A DNA stretch of 64,000 nucleotides from Phytophthora sp. 'mugwort' (taxonomy: Eukaryota; Oomycota; Peronosporomycetes; Peronosporales; Peronosporaceae). Each line of letters opens with the position of its first letter. Position 1 is the stretch's first letter. Shown here one piece after another: positions 11,301 to 21,435 of this stretch. Location of the stretch: contig JAUCEF010000007.1 of NCBI GenBank assembly GCA_033558025.1, positions 8,928,001-8,992,000 of the forward strand. The letters run 5' to 3'. Both the position numbers and the translations under genes were made by a program. The notes under the pieces were generated by a model. That model did no database searches. It was given only the letters and a program-made list of their open reading frames with translations, and was not told where the DNA came from.

Positions 11301-12824
11301 CGCCTGGGCCTCCGTGTTCAGATGATTTCCTGCATATGTATCATCCAGAGGAATTGACAACTTTTGACAAGGTACTCGGGTACAAATTCATGCTTCCAAT
11401 GGAGATTTCGGACGAGGCGAATGAAAAAGATAAGCGGCGGTCGGAGAGCGCTGTTGTGGCACATTTGACGTCAGCTCCGTCGTCGTCGTCAATATCGGGA
11501 TTAGCACGTGTCGATGAGGAAAACCTCTCTGACTTTGAGCAGGCAACTCGACGAGGACAAACAAAGAACGGGAACCGATCGTACCGAAGTATGAGCGCTC
11601 CTGACATCGGGGAAGATGTTGGCCATCAACCTCAATCGACACGTAGATCTCGCGATAGTGGGCGTGAGCACAAGCATAGTCAGGAAGATTACTTGAGCAT
11701 CAGTGGCTCAGAGTCTCGTCGGGCTTCTCGAGCAGCGTTAGCGGATGCCATTAACAAATATGGGACTCATGGTTCTGCGGCACTCAAGGCTGTTGTGAAA
11801 CGCAGAGACGACCAAATCAGCATTGAAGATTATGTGTTGAGCAGGGGGTACGTTCACCTGTGTTATCCTCTTTTATCTTGTATGGAAGCTCACTCAATAT
11901 TTATCCACCGGTGATGCTGTTTGATAGACGTCGTAAATTTGTAGGCGATTGCTCCACTCCGGCGCCCGACGCTGTTTACCAGCAGTACGATATGAAGCCC
12001 TTCTTGTCAATTTAAAACGTGTGTAGACGTGAGGGTGGCTCACTGGGTCTATTTGCTTTGCCGCAGATATGTGCTCGGGAAGGAATCACCGCAGATCTGG
12101 GAAAATGACAATGAAAGCGTCAAAATGTACTTCGAGGCATACATGCGCGACAATCGGATCAGTCCTGATGACGCGCGGAGCCTTCGTGAGGCTCAAGCGC
12201 GTGCTGGTGCGACGTTTAAGCTCCAAAGTGGTCCGTATTCGGGGCTCGAGCAAAATGTAAAGGCTCGAGTTTTGGTTGCAAAAAAACTTAAAACCGAGCC
12301 CGAAGATCGAAAGTACGCACGGTTGTGAGATCGATATTTGTTGTATTTTTCGTGTATCTTAACTTCCATGAGTTTTGTAAATATGTGCTTATTGTAGGAT
12401 GTTTGAGGAGTCTTTGGATCTCAAGAAACTCGTGAAAACTGGAGAAGCATCCGTTCCTGCGGAGAGCTTAGAGCTGTACAAAACCTTCTTCGATGAGGAG
12501 TTACCGACTGTGGAAATTTATCGACCTACCAAGGAAAATAAGCCACCAGTGTTTGTACCAGACGATTTATCGCCTCCAGTTACTAGACGGAGCGCTTCGG
12601 CGACAACTCTTTCTTCCGAGCTCGCCCAGAACATTCGACGGCTCTCGTTGAATAAGAAGAATCGCACTCGTTTCACCGGTGGGGACCTCATTTCGGTCGG
12701 TCCCCTTTTCAAGATGGACGGCGGGAAAGACCGCGACTTCATCATTTTCAATGAAGCTGCAGCCGAGAATTCGTTCGGTGACGTGACTCGAAACGAGACG
12801 GAGTTGTCGTTCTACTCGAAATGA
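8375..12824 (+). CDS. FIG4: FIG4-type SAC phosphoinositide phosphatase with N-terminal PH domain
   Basis: Five exons (8375-8664, 8737-11847, 11928-11984, 12067-12312, 12398-12824) encode 1376 residues; all four introns are phase 2 and 72-85 nt. The SAC domain contains GYYFIFVTQRRKIGNIGG, DLTKDFYFSYSYDVTH and the active site RTNCIDCLDRTN, with the catalytic Cys at about residue 671. These features point to FIG4, which removes the 5-phosphate of PI(3,5)P2 on endolysosomal membranes. Residues ~20-105 resemble a PH domain: GEWSLVWCELA at the front and the closing helix ADWWMTTL at the exon 1/2 junction. FIG4 of animals and yeast has no PH domain and is ~880-910 residues, so this is a longer fusion. 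The C-terminal third is Ser-rich, followed by a short conserved-looking tail. An in-frame ATG at 8285 is possible, but the region after 8375 is more protein-like. Confidence 0.85.
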
Positions 12825-12902
12825 GGGCTTCAGTACGGTTGGTTGCTGTGAGATTTGCGTTAATTCTACGTTCATACTACTATTCTGGTTACTTTACATT
12901 GT

Positions 12903-15575
12903 TCAGGCCGCTGGGCGAGCGAGTGTTAGTGATTCCAACACTTCTTCATCCACTACATCGATCGTGTGGTTTTGTGCTTCATCAAGGAGCTTGTGTGTGA
13001 GAGTGTCTTCTGTCTCGTGCTTAATAGTTCGCTTCCACCGGTTGGGAGAAGGCAAGTAGCTGGAACTGCTCCGATTACTGCAACAACTGCTACTCCCAGC
13101 AGATTCGAGTCGTTCGCTCCTCGAAGGATTTCTTTTGTGCCCAGCACGTTGACGCTGCCGGTTTTGACTCGGCTGTCGCTCGTTCCCACTGTTTGTCGGT
13201 GCGTCTTGCCTCTGACCGCGTAAACGACACGCACAGGTAGCTGTTTCTGCTCCACTACTGGTGCCTGTGAGGTTCTGACCACTGTTTGAAAACGTAGACG
13301 TTAAATGCGAAAACAGTCGCGTCCGTCTCGAGAGCTTGGACTTGGAGCTTGCTTGGGTCATTTCCTGCTGAGCTTGGACAAAAGGTTCATCATCGGACTC
13401 GGTGCCTGTGGCTTCTTCAAGCATAGCCAATGGCTGACAAAAGTTGATGTTGCCGTCGTCGAAAAAGTACACGGCATCGCTGTCTTCAAACCCTCGTTCA
13501 TGCTGAATATGGTGCAAGAACCCAGCGTCCATGAGAGCTCGACCAAGCCGCAAGCCCTCACCGTGAGAATCCGTGACCGCCAGATCTTCCATCCGCTCAA
13601 TCAGAAACTCGCCAGTGAAGCATTTTTCGGACGGAACCATGTGACACCCTGTGCCTGAACCTTCGACGTCGTCGCTAAGCTCTTGAGCGAGTACTGAGAG
13701 CAGTTCTTCCTGGATGCATTCAAGCGCGCCAACAATTTGCGGCATGGTAGGACGGGCATTTGGATCGCTGTGCCATGCACGGGTGATAATCTCGTGTAGT
13801 TTGGATGGAAAAGTCTCGTCCGAGTTATTGGGATCCATGTCTTCAAGTGGAGGACGACAACCGTTGAGCACACTTTCAAACACGAGCATGGGGTTCGTGA
13901 CGGCGTATTTTTCTCGGCCCGGGTACAAGATATCCCAAAATGTAATGGCAAGCGAGTACACATCGGCAGCTTCGCCGTAGCTCGCAAGTCCCGTCCGACA
14001 GCCGATCATCTCGGGTGCCATGTAACTCACAGTTCCTGTGACTGTCATTTTAATTTGTGGAGGCGCTGGTGCACTTAAGACGGGGCCCGGAGAGTCACTG
14101 GAAACGAACGTTCCAACTGACGTCTGTGGATCATCCGACTTGCTCTTGTCGTCTTTTGGTAGTTGAAGTGGAAGACGTCGCGAGTCGCCAAAGTCGGTGA
14201 GTTTGACGTTGTTTTCTTTGTCCACAAGAAAGTTGGCAGGCTTGATATCACGGTGTAAGAACGGTGGAGAGAAGCTGTGGACATAAGCAACTGCACGGGC
14301 GCAGTCGAGCATGTAGGCTACGTTAAGGAGAACGTGCTGTCGCTCGAGCGTCGCTGCCTCCTCGATTGTTCCTCCAAGGTCCAGCCGATGCCGAGAATTG
14401 CGACGTTGTCCACGTGTCTTGGCTTGAACGTACAAAATGTCTTCCAATGAACCTTGACACAGCTCCGAAACGAGGCAAATTGTTGGAGGACACACGCACA
14501 TGCCGTAAAACTTGACAATGTTCGGATGAAATAGCGACGCGCAGAGTGCTGCCTCGTGGGAAAACTCAGCCACGACTTCTTCTGTGAAGCGATAGGGCGT
14601 GTACACTTTAACAGCTACTGGTCTCCGCTGTCGTAGCCGTCCACTAAACACGGCCGCGCTCGACCCTGCGCCGATTTTTCGACGTAGTTCCAGATGGGCG
14701 AAATCAATTACGAAATCCTTGTGCATTTCGATGAGCAGATGGATCCTGTTCGACGAAATGTTTTCATCCAGTTGAGTATGGGGACCAGACTGACGGCCAG
14801 CTTGCTGTAAGGCACACACTCGCTGCCCCATTCCTCTCCAGTATTCCGTGTCAGCTCGCAGTAAACTCCAAATCAAGAGCGGACTGAATGATCCCCAGGT
14901 CAGCACGATGTACGACGTTGCAGCGAAGCCACTCGAGTCTCCTACGTAATGCTGGAGAAGCGTGTTGGCGATGACCAGTACGTGATATACGATAATATAC
15001 GCGCCATGGACCCGTAAAGTGTGACGGCTTGCTCGACCTGCAGGAGGCTTGACAAAGCAGACGTAGACCACGAACACGAGTATCAACGGACGGATCACGA
15101 TCCTCACAAAGTAAAACAGTGTCGTTTCTTTCGGAGCAAAGGTGGTGAGCAGCCACACGATGGGGATCGTGTATGAAGCGAGCAGTACCGACTTGGCCAC
15201 GGCACGGCGAAGTGCAGGCACTGACACACTTTTCTGGCAAAGATAGACAAGTGCAAGCACGAAGACAAACTGCCGACCCGCATAGAAGATTTCGCTGTCA
15301 AGACTTGGGAATTTGGTCGTGTACAGTTGAATGTTGAGTGCAATGCAGAAGAAGAGCGCGAAACATCCCGTGACAACCGCGAGGATCCACAATAACGGCT
15401 CAAATGCTGGAAGGATGACCTTACGTGCAGCTTGAGCGTCCCCTTTGAAGGCGACATGACGGTTCACGCGCAGATAAATGAGCAACAAGAGGCAGAACGA
15501 GCACAAGACGCTGTAGCCGACGAGTAGTATGATTTGACTTAACCGCACTCGCTCCGAAATGACCACAGGGCCCAT
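12903..15575 (-). CDS. 7TM-TKL protein kinase-DEP fusion (kinase motifs intact)
   Basis: A single exon of 890 residues. Seven hydrophobic segments lie at about residues 14-35, 54-82, 97-115, 127-147, 151-176, 189-208 and 219-239, followed by a conserved LLRADTEYWRGMG juxtamembrane motif. A protein kinase domain follows at ~290-630: glycine loop GAGSSAAVF, Lys323 in AVKVY, Glu341 in the C-helix, HRDIKPAN at 441-448, DFG at 461-463 and MAPEM at 519-523. This looks like a tyrosine-kinase-like serine/threonine kinase and should be active. Residues ~650-715 fit a DEP domain (CFTGEFLIERM, LGRALMDAGFLHHI, Y-F ending), usually a membrane or G-protein-signalling contact. The tail is basic and Ser-rich. 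7TM-effector fusions are known in oomycetes. A ligand or coupling partner cannot be read from the sequence. The paralogue is at 21436-23976. Confidence 0.85.
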   Translation of the reverse strand: MGPVVISERVRLSQIILLVGYSVLCSFCLLLLIYLRVNRHVAFKGDAQAARKVILPAFEPLLWILAVVTGCFALFFCIALNIQLYTTKFPSLDSEIFYAGRQFVFVLALVYLCQKSVSVPALRRAVAKSVLLASYTIPIVWLLTTFAPKETTLFYFVRIVIRPLILVFVVYVCFVKPPAGRASRHTLRVHGAYIIVYHVLVIANTLLQHYVGDSSGFAATSYIVLTWGSFSPLLIWSLLRADTEYWRGMGQRVCALQQAGRQSGPHTQLDENISSNRIHLLIEMHKDFVIDFAHLELRRKIGAGSSAAVFSGRLRQRRPVAVKVYTPYRFTEEVVAEFSHEAALCASLFHPNIVKFYGMCVCPPTICLVSELCQGSLEDILYVQAKTRGQRRNSRHRLDLGGTIEEAATLERQHVLLNVAYMLDCARAVAYVHSFSPPFLHRDIKPANFLVDKENNVKLTDFGDSRRLPLQLPKDDKSKSDDPQTSVGTFVSSDSPGPVLSAPAPPQIKMTVTGTVSYMAPEMIGCRTGLASYGEAADVYSLAITFWDILYPGREKYAVTNPMLVFESVLNGCRPPLEDMDPNNSDETFPSKLHEIITRAWHSDPNARPTMPQIVGALECIQEELLSVLAQELSDDVEGSGTGCHMVPSEKCFTGEFLIERMEDLAVTDSHGEGLRLGRALMDAGFLHHIQHERGFEDSDAVYFFDDGNINFCQPLAMLEEATGTESDDEPFVQAQQEMTQASSKSKLSRRTRLFSHLTSTFSNSGQNLTGTSSGAETATCACRLRGQRQDAPTNSGNERQPSQNRQRQRAGHKRNPSRSERLESAGSSSCCSNRSSSSYLPSPNRWKRTIKHETEDTLTHKLLDEAQNHTIDVVDEEVLESLTLARPAA

Positions 15576-16517
15576 TCAAACAAGTAAGGGATCCCCCAAT
15601 GTAGTTTGGCTGGTAGTAATTGATCTGTGTCTTGAGGCTTTTGGACGCGTTGATGGGATCTCCAAATTTGCCTCAGTGCTTTCTGTTTCCTGGGGAGGCT
15701 TAAAGATGTTAGAGACTGATGCCACCCTTCAAATTGCGGGTGGGGAATGCCAGTAAACTCCACGAGAATAGTCTTCCCCTCCCCCTCCCCGCCGTCCCAG
15801 CGTCAATTCTTCGATATTCCGAACCTGGTACTGGCGAAAGTCCCAGGTTGCGACGTAGTGGAAGGGCTGGTTACCGCTGGACACTCGGAACGTCGTCGTA
15901 GAAATTAAGTGTCACAACGTCATCCCATCGAGGCTCGAGCGTGGGAAGCTTTTTATGAAGTTCACTCTGATAAGACGGATGAGATTGGGGCCTTTGGAGT
16001 CAACAACTTTTTTGCTGACTATAGTTGCACTTTTGCCAGTTTTTTTCTTGATTTTTAAAAAAGTATTTACAGTCGGGGAGATAACACAAAACCATTTCAC
16101 ACCACGCAAGCCAATGACAGCATGAATAACTGGCAAGAGTGCATTGTATATAACACGATACCGTTGAACGCAAAAGCCCGTCTTGGAACGGACAAATGAG
16201 AGCCTTGAAAGACCAGCGAGTGTAAATGTGACGAATGGGAACTGTGAGGGTGGAGACGCGAAATGCATGTCTAATGTTGTGTACCTCGACGGAAGTGCAT
16301 GAAAACAAGCGAGGACACGAGTTCAACGGTCATGGGAGCAAATGCGACCGGCGGAACGAGTCTTGAGGCCGTTTCCTCTCCAGCAATCGAGGATGCTTGC
16401 CATTTCAAGGCGTGTCGTCCACCGAAGAGTAGTTTTTACTACACAACTAGAAGTTTTGCGGTCGGGAAACACACACAACGATAGTGTATTTACTTCTACA
16501 TATCTTGGTAGATTCGA
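15576..16517. other. Intergenic region, no gene supported
   Basis: This ~940-bp stretch lies between the start of the 7TM kinase gene and the 3' end of the EGF-like gene, both on the minus strand. It should include the kinase promoter. Short open frames occur on both strands, but none shows codon bias or a family match. Confidence 0.5.
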
Positions 16518-17537
16518 CTAGTTCAGGAAAAAAGCAGCGAAAATGGAGGCAACCCCCATGGCGACGTAGCTGAGAGGACGAGCCGAAGACATGGCTCCGC
16601 TGGAACTGCCCGTCGTGGTTTCCGACGTGGAAGCCTTGCTGGACGCAGCCTTGGACGACTTCTTGGTAGCACTCTCTTTCGTGCACTGCAGTCCCTCCCA
16701 GCCATCCTCACACTCGCACGTCTTGTTGGAGCACGTGCCTTTGCCGTTGCAAGCCTTGTCCGACGTAGCGTCACACTCTGAGCATTGGTCACCCGTGGTA
16801 CCAGCCGCGCACTCGCACTCCTGGGTCTCGAGGTTGCACACACCCGTGGCACACTGGCCCGGCAGCTGGCACTTGTTGGAGTCGATGACGTCGCAGAAGT
16901 CACCGCTGTAGCCGACGTTGCAACGGCACGTGTAGTCGAGAGAGCCAATAGTGTCCGGAACGCACGTGCCCTGGCCAGCGCACAGCAGCGTCGAGTTGCT
17001 GGTTGCGTTCGTGCTGAGACAGCTCTCAATCAGAGCCGAGGCCGTGGCCAAGTCGTCAGCGAGGTCGTTGGCGTCGTCGTCACCGAAAAGCACCTCAAGC
17101 GCGCTCGTGTCGAAGTCGACGCAGCCGTAGATTGCATCGACGGACTTGCCGTTCGTGTCTTTGGCGCCAGGTACACAGATAACCCCATCGCCCGAAGACG
17201 ACTTGCTGCTGGCGCCGGTCACACATTTCTCGGCGGGTTTGTACGTGCAGACGCTACTGATCTGGTTGTACGGACTCGTCCAAGACGAGAAGGTCGGGCA
17301 CAGTCCCGGGTACTGGCCCGAACATACGTCTGTCTCCTGCTCCTTGGGCAGACACTGCTTGACTGTGTCGGTGCCGGCACGTGTCGTCTGTAGGGCCACA
17401 CACTGGTACCCGTCGGCCGTGCAGTCCTCGGTCTCCTCACAAATGCCTGGACGCTTCGAGTCCTCTTTGCTCTTCGCCGCAACCTGTTGACTCAGAGCCA
17501 AGAGTGCCAACACACTGGCGAATTTCCACGCCTGCAT
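16518..17537 (-). CDS. Secreted EGF-like protein with probable GPI anchor
   Basis: A single exon of 339 residues. The first ~20 residues are a signal peptide (MQAWKFASVLALLALSQQVAA). A Cys-rich N-terminal region follows (CEETEDCTADGYQC and others). Three EGF-like modules then lie at about residues 200-300: CLS...CRCNVGYSGDFC, CQLPGQC...CECAAGTTGDQC and CDATSDKACNGKGTC...CECEDGWEGLQC. A Ser/Thr/Lys-rich stalk leads to a final hydrophobic segment (YVAMGVASIFAAFFLN) preceded by small residues, typical of a GPI attachment signal. The product should sit on the outer face of the plasma membrane or in the cell wall, possibly as an adhesive or matrix protein. I chose the ATG at 17537 because the signal peptide begins there; an upstream in-frame ATG would bury it. 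No close named family is recognised. Confidence 0.8.
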   Translation of the reverse strand: MQAWKFASVLALLALSQQVAAKSKEDSKRPGICEETEDCTADGYQCVALQTTRAGTDTVKQCLPKEQETDVCSGQYPGLCPTFSSWTSPYNQISSVCTYKPAEKCVTGASSKSSSGDGVICVPGAKDTNGKSVDAIYGCVDFDTSALEVLFGDDDANDLADDLATASALIESCLSTNATSNSTLLCAGQGTCVPDTIGSLDYTCRCNVGYSGDFCDVIDSNKCQLPGQCATGVCNLETQECECAAGTTGDQCSECDATSDKACNGKGTCSNKTCECEDGWEGLQCTKESATKKSSKAASSKASTSETTTGSSSGAMSSARPLSYVAMGVASIFAAFFLN

Positions 17538-18097
17538 CGCTAATCTGAAGCTGAAGCTGGAGGGAAGTCGTGTCCTATGCCGAAAAGAGCAAAAGGGGGA
17601 ATGGCCAAGCAGGCTTGCGAGCTTTGGTGGGGACTGGCGAGAGGACGAAGGCAAAGCTCCACACGGCAAGCGGCTGGATTGTCCAAAGCTCTATGGAGAC
17701 TACAACCGAGCCACAGAGCGCAAAGCACGACAAGCCTGGCGCCATGCCGCTGTTTACCGTACGTGCGCCTGTCAAGTCGAGGGACTGAAGTTATTTAGTC
17801 GCGACCGAACAACAGTTAGTCAAACCTACGATACAGCATAGTATATGTTCTTCATCCACAGATGCGGTATAGTCAACTTACCTGTGGTAACGCATGCTAC
17901 AAACAACAAAAAGCGACAAATACAGATGGGATGGCTCACCTACGCGCCAAACATTTTGGTTCACGATCAATACATGGTAACAGCTTTTTGACGCTTCTAC
18001 ATGGTAGTACCAGGCTATGATCATCGTCAATGCCTGTAACCTTACAATGATAGCTTAAGCATCAGTCCCACGATGTTACCGTAGTGTCGGTCTGCTC
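17538..18097. other. Intergenic region between EGF-like gene and DXO
   Basis: A ~560-bp gap. It should hold the promoter of the EGF-like gene and the DXO 3' UTR. Open frames here are antisense or low-information and none resembles a protein family. Confidence 0.5.
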
Positions 18098-19615
18098 TCA
18101 GCTCTGTCGAGGCAGGAACGAAGGTTCGGACGATAGGTCCATCTCGACCACGTGCTGCCGCGGAATGTACGTGACGCGGTACACACGACCCTCTTCAGTT
18201 TGCTCATAGATCCAGTCCAGTAGTGTCTTCGTGAAGTTCAAACAAACGACGGGGCTCTAGGACGCATAATGCAACAGGTAAACGAGGCGAGTACAGGATC
18301 AGCTCAGCTCAGGCAGCTCTACAGCATCGACTAGTCGCAGCCTCTGCTAGTATAACACGACAACGTACCCAATGCTTACGACAAAAGTTAGGGATATCGG
18401 TGACCCGAAAGTTCTGCAGCTTGCGGACTTCGAAGTCATCGGTGCGAAACGCACAGACAATCTTGGGCGTGCCCACCAAGAACGACTGGATCCAAAATGC
18501 TAACAACTTGAAGCGTTCAAAGACGAACTGGTCTTTCTCCCGCTGCAGCAGTCGAAACGTCTTAAGCTCAATGTATTCTCGTTCGCTGTGGGCTGAGTCG
18601 TCGTAGCAATCGATCTCTGCTGCAACAACCAATCGCTTGTCACCAAGCGCCATAGCGGAGATGCTGCAAAACTCGTCTTCGTTTACTTTTCGCTGGACGC
18701 CATCCGAAGAACCCGGTTTCGGATGAGTCGAGTAGATCTCAAAGCGGCGTCCAGCAAATGCGCCACGACGTTGATTCTCGTGCGGATTGCAGTTACTGTC
18801 GATGTCCTGTTGTGTTCTTCGCACGTCCAAATACACGCAGTCACCACGCTTCTCAGCTTGAAAAGTCCAATCATTATTGCTGTTGTACGGCGTCTACAAA
18901 CGATAAGGCAGAGCATGAGAATAAAAACCTATAACCAGAACGATGTCACCACTAAACAGCAACGTACGCCCATGATCTTGTTCAAATTATTCCGATACGT
19001 GATAAAATGCGGCCGCTCTCGAGCTCCATCATCTCCCTGGAAATGCTCTAACGCTGCCAGCAAAGGAGCGATCGGCGCCGGTGGTGCCGTTGGATCGGTT
19101 TCGTCCTTTGACGTGTACTCCTCGAACCCATCGAGCAGATTAGCTCCAATCTGCACCAAAAACCACGATCTCAGCTTCAGCGTATTGCTTTGCAACCCTC
19201 ATTATAATTTACCTCTGCCTGCGTGTACACGGCCTGAATCCCAGTCCAAAGTTAAGGTCGAACAGGTCAGGAGAACTTCAAATTCAAGCGAAAGATGCAA
19301 TTAAACAGAAACGTCGACGCACCAGGTTCGACCGGTCAAAGCGCACGTCGTTGTCTGCGTATTTGCTAAAGTACGCAATCTCCTGGGGCTGCACTCAAGA
19401 AGTTAGAGCGGATGATACAGTATCCGGAACATTTTCATTGACCAGCCACTAGGCAGCACCTTCGAGAGCGAAACGCGTTCCTGTCGCGACAGCTCGTGCG
19501 CTCGAGGTACAACGAAGCATAGAGAGGAACAGGAATCCCCCGAACTGCCGAGGCGCGGGCGTTGCTGGTGGTGGCGGCCAGCGCCGTCTTCGTCGCGCCG
19601 ACGTTTTCCGGTCAT
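18098..19615 (-). CDS. DXO: DXO/Rai1 family RNA decapping exonuclease
   Basis: Six exons on the minus strand (19615-19460, 19388-19323, 19233-19213, 19150-18968, 18893-18369, 18256-18098) encode 369 residues, a usual length for the family. All junctions are phase 0 with GT..AG borders. Exon 3 is a 21-nt microexon (AVYTQAE). Family signatures are PQEIAYFS near residue 53, GRRFE (motif II), EID and ELK (metal-binding acidic/basic motifs), and LLAFWIQSFLVGTPKIV with a following FR. The C-terminal LLDWIYEQTEEG is also family-like. DXO/Rai1 enzymes remove incomplete or non-canonical 5' caps (unmethylated, NAD-type) and degrade the RNA 5'-3', mostly in the nucleus. Catalytic residues appear intact, so I expect an active enzyme. 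The N-terminal ~30 residues are basic and low-complexity. Confidence 0.88.
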
Positions 19616-20119
19616 TTCGCAATTAGCATTTCTAAACCATCGCATACATTTCTAAAATAAGTCCGACAAAACTGGTTTACGTTTCTTACGTAAACTCAAC
19701 GGTTTTCTCTTATAGTTTAATACGCCCACTTGGCACATATTAACGCGCTGCAAACGTCATAAGTTAGCGCGGCAAGCGCCGCGGCACCGGATGTTTCCCG
19801 CCCTTCAGCAGGTGAGTAAGATACTGTAAGCAGAGCCGCTCGACCCAGCTCCTTGTTTATCCATTCGCGAGGCGAAACTCCTGGGTTGGGCGGAACTACA
19901 CCATTTACCGCTCAAGTTGCAAAAATTTTCAAGCAAGTTGAAAGAATGCAAAAAACGTGAAATTCGATTTTATGCACAAGTACAAAGCCGTGATTTTTTT
20001 GCGCCATTTTGACTCCGGAATCCTTTGCACGATTTCCAAAATGCACCTCATGCTCCTGGCTTCATGTCTTCACCGCGTTCTGCGGCGAAGCAGTGACGCA
20101 AACAGTGGCGCTCAAACTT
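19616..20119. other. DXO upstream region, no gene seen
   Basis: About 500 bp upstream of DXO. It is AT-rich near 19640-19740, followed by a GC-rich patch (gcgcggcaagcgccgcgg at about 19768-19785). It probably contains the DXO promoter. No coding exon is supported. Confidence 0.45.
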
Positions 20120-20821
20120 CTACACAAGTCGGCGGGTAATAATGCTTTTACTGGCTTCAAAAGCGCACTTCATGATCGCTAGGCGATTCTCCGTAAAAGT
20201 GTCGTACTCTCCGCGGATAAGCATCTCCTCCTTGCGCACAGCGAGAAACTTTTTCATACGGGCCTTCAGCGAATTCCAGCAGCCCTCTATTGGGTTCAGC
20301 ATAGGTTGTATGGGCCTACCCGCAGGATCTCCAGTCGATGCAGGTTCATCACACCGTCCTCTGCCAGCATCCGGCGAGCCAGCCGTTCTACGTTACTATG
20401 TGGGGGGCGTTATCAGTACCAATGACAACCTTCTGGTGCGATTCTAGCTCTCGGAATGACGGAGTAGAGCATCCCTGTGCAGCGCTTGGTGGATGCTGGA
20501 TGGATGCACAGATATTCCGGCGCAGCGTGGAATTTATCACGCAAGTCCTGTAACATCATGCGGCAATCTTTCTCAATGTATTGCTCTAGCTTGCACATTG
20601 CTTCACGGTTAGTTTAACATTGCATCGCGCAAGCCGCCGTGGATATTGGCGTCTTCGTTAGCGGAGATTACTGCACGTCTCGCGGCGCTGTAATTGATAT
20701 CATTAGCTTTTGCTACTTGTTTCCAGTTGCGCCCCTCCTGTTAGGCTCAAATGACACGGAGCTTTGCTTGCGCTCGCTCGTTACGCTTGGCAGCTTTATC
20801 GGGGTTTGGCGGGGATGGCAT
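20120..20821 (-). pseudogene. IS630/Tc1-like DDE transposase remnant
   Basis: A broken transposase reading on the minus strand from a possible ATG at 20821. The N-terminal part has a helix-turn-helix-like stretch (NWKQVAKANDINYSAARR). The middle contains GTDNAP, which matches the second catalytic Asp region of DDE_3 superfamily endonucleases. The C-terminal part has LNPIEGCWNSLKARMK, the NPIE-W motif around the final catalytic acid. Several stop codons and frame changes interrupt the reading (for example downstream of GTDNAP), so the element is dead. Terminal inverted repeats were not found. It lies between the two 7TM-kinase paralogues. Confidence 0.75.
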
Positions 20822-21435
20822 CAATTTTGAAATGAACGTTTGCTAGAGTGTATCCCAGGTCTTCCAACACCCGCAGGATTTGTAGAATATTCGAGTATTT
20901 TCAACTTGAATGCAACAGATTTTGGGAGCTCGATGCACATCACGCAAAGGAGTCACAAATGGCCTTTTTTTCTCTATGGGACTATTTTCATCTTGCTTAT
21001 AACAAATTGCAACTTGACCTGTAAAAGATTCAAAAGTAAGTACCGGGATCGAAGACTCGAAACATCATTGGTACATGTATCATGCTTTTAACTGCCAAAG
21101 GCTGTCGCCAGGCACTGCGCGACAAAAAAAAACACGCAATAAGCTACAAGCTTGAAACATTCGAGCCCTGTAACAGCATTCTGGATCGGTTAGATAATCT
21201 CCACCGCGGTGGTCGACGTGGATCTGAACCTAAATTTCCACGCTGAAGGGAAGCTGCTAACGACTGGCTCACTTAACTTCCACCCTTACTGGATGTGGAG
21301 CGGAAGGCTGTCCTCTCTACGTTTAGCACCGCAAGCTCAGTCTTTGAACTCTCGACTAAGACTCGACCAAGTTTACTATCAACTTAAAAGTCAATCCAAC
21401 AACAGGCAAATCTACATACGACGGTGGACGGGATC
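20822..21435. other. Upstream region of second 7TM kinase gene
   Basis: A 614-bp gap between the transposase remnant and the kinase paralogue. It is AT-rich with an A-run near 21125 and probably holds the promoter. Nothing else is supported. Confidence 0.4.

Noticed and set aside
16785..17393. 200-codon plus-strand frame over the EGF-like gene
   Set aside because: It is a shadow of the Cys-rich sense frame, which has a signal peptide, EGF spacing and a GPI signal.
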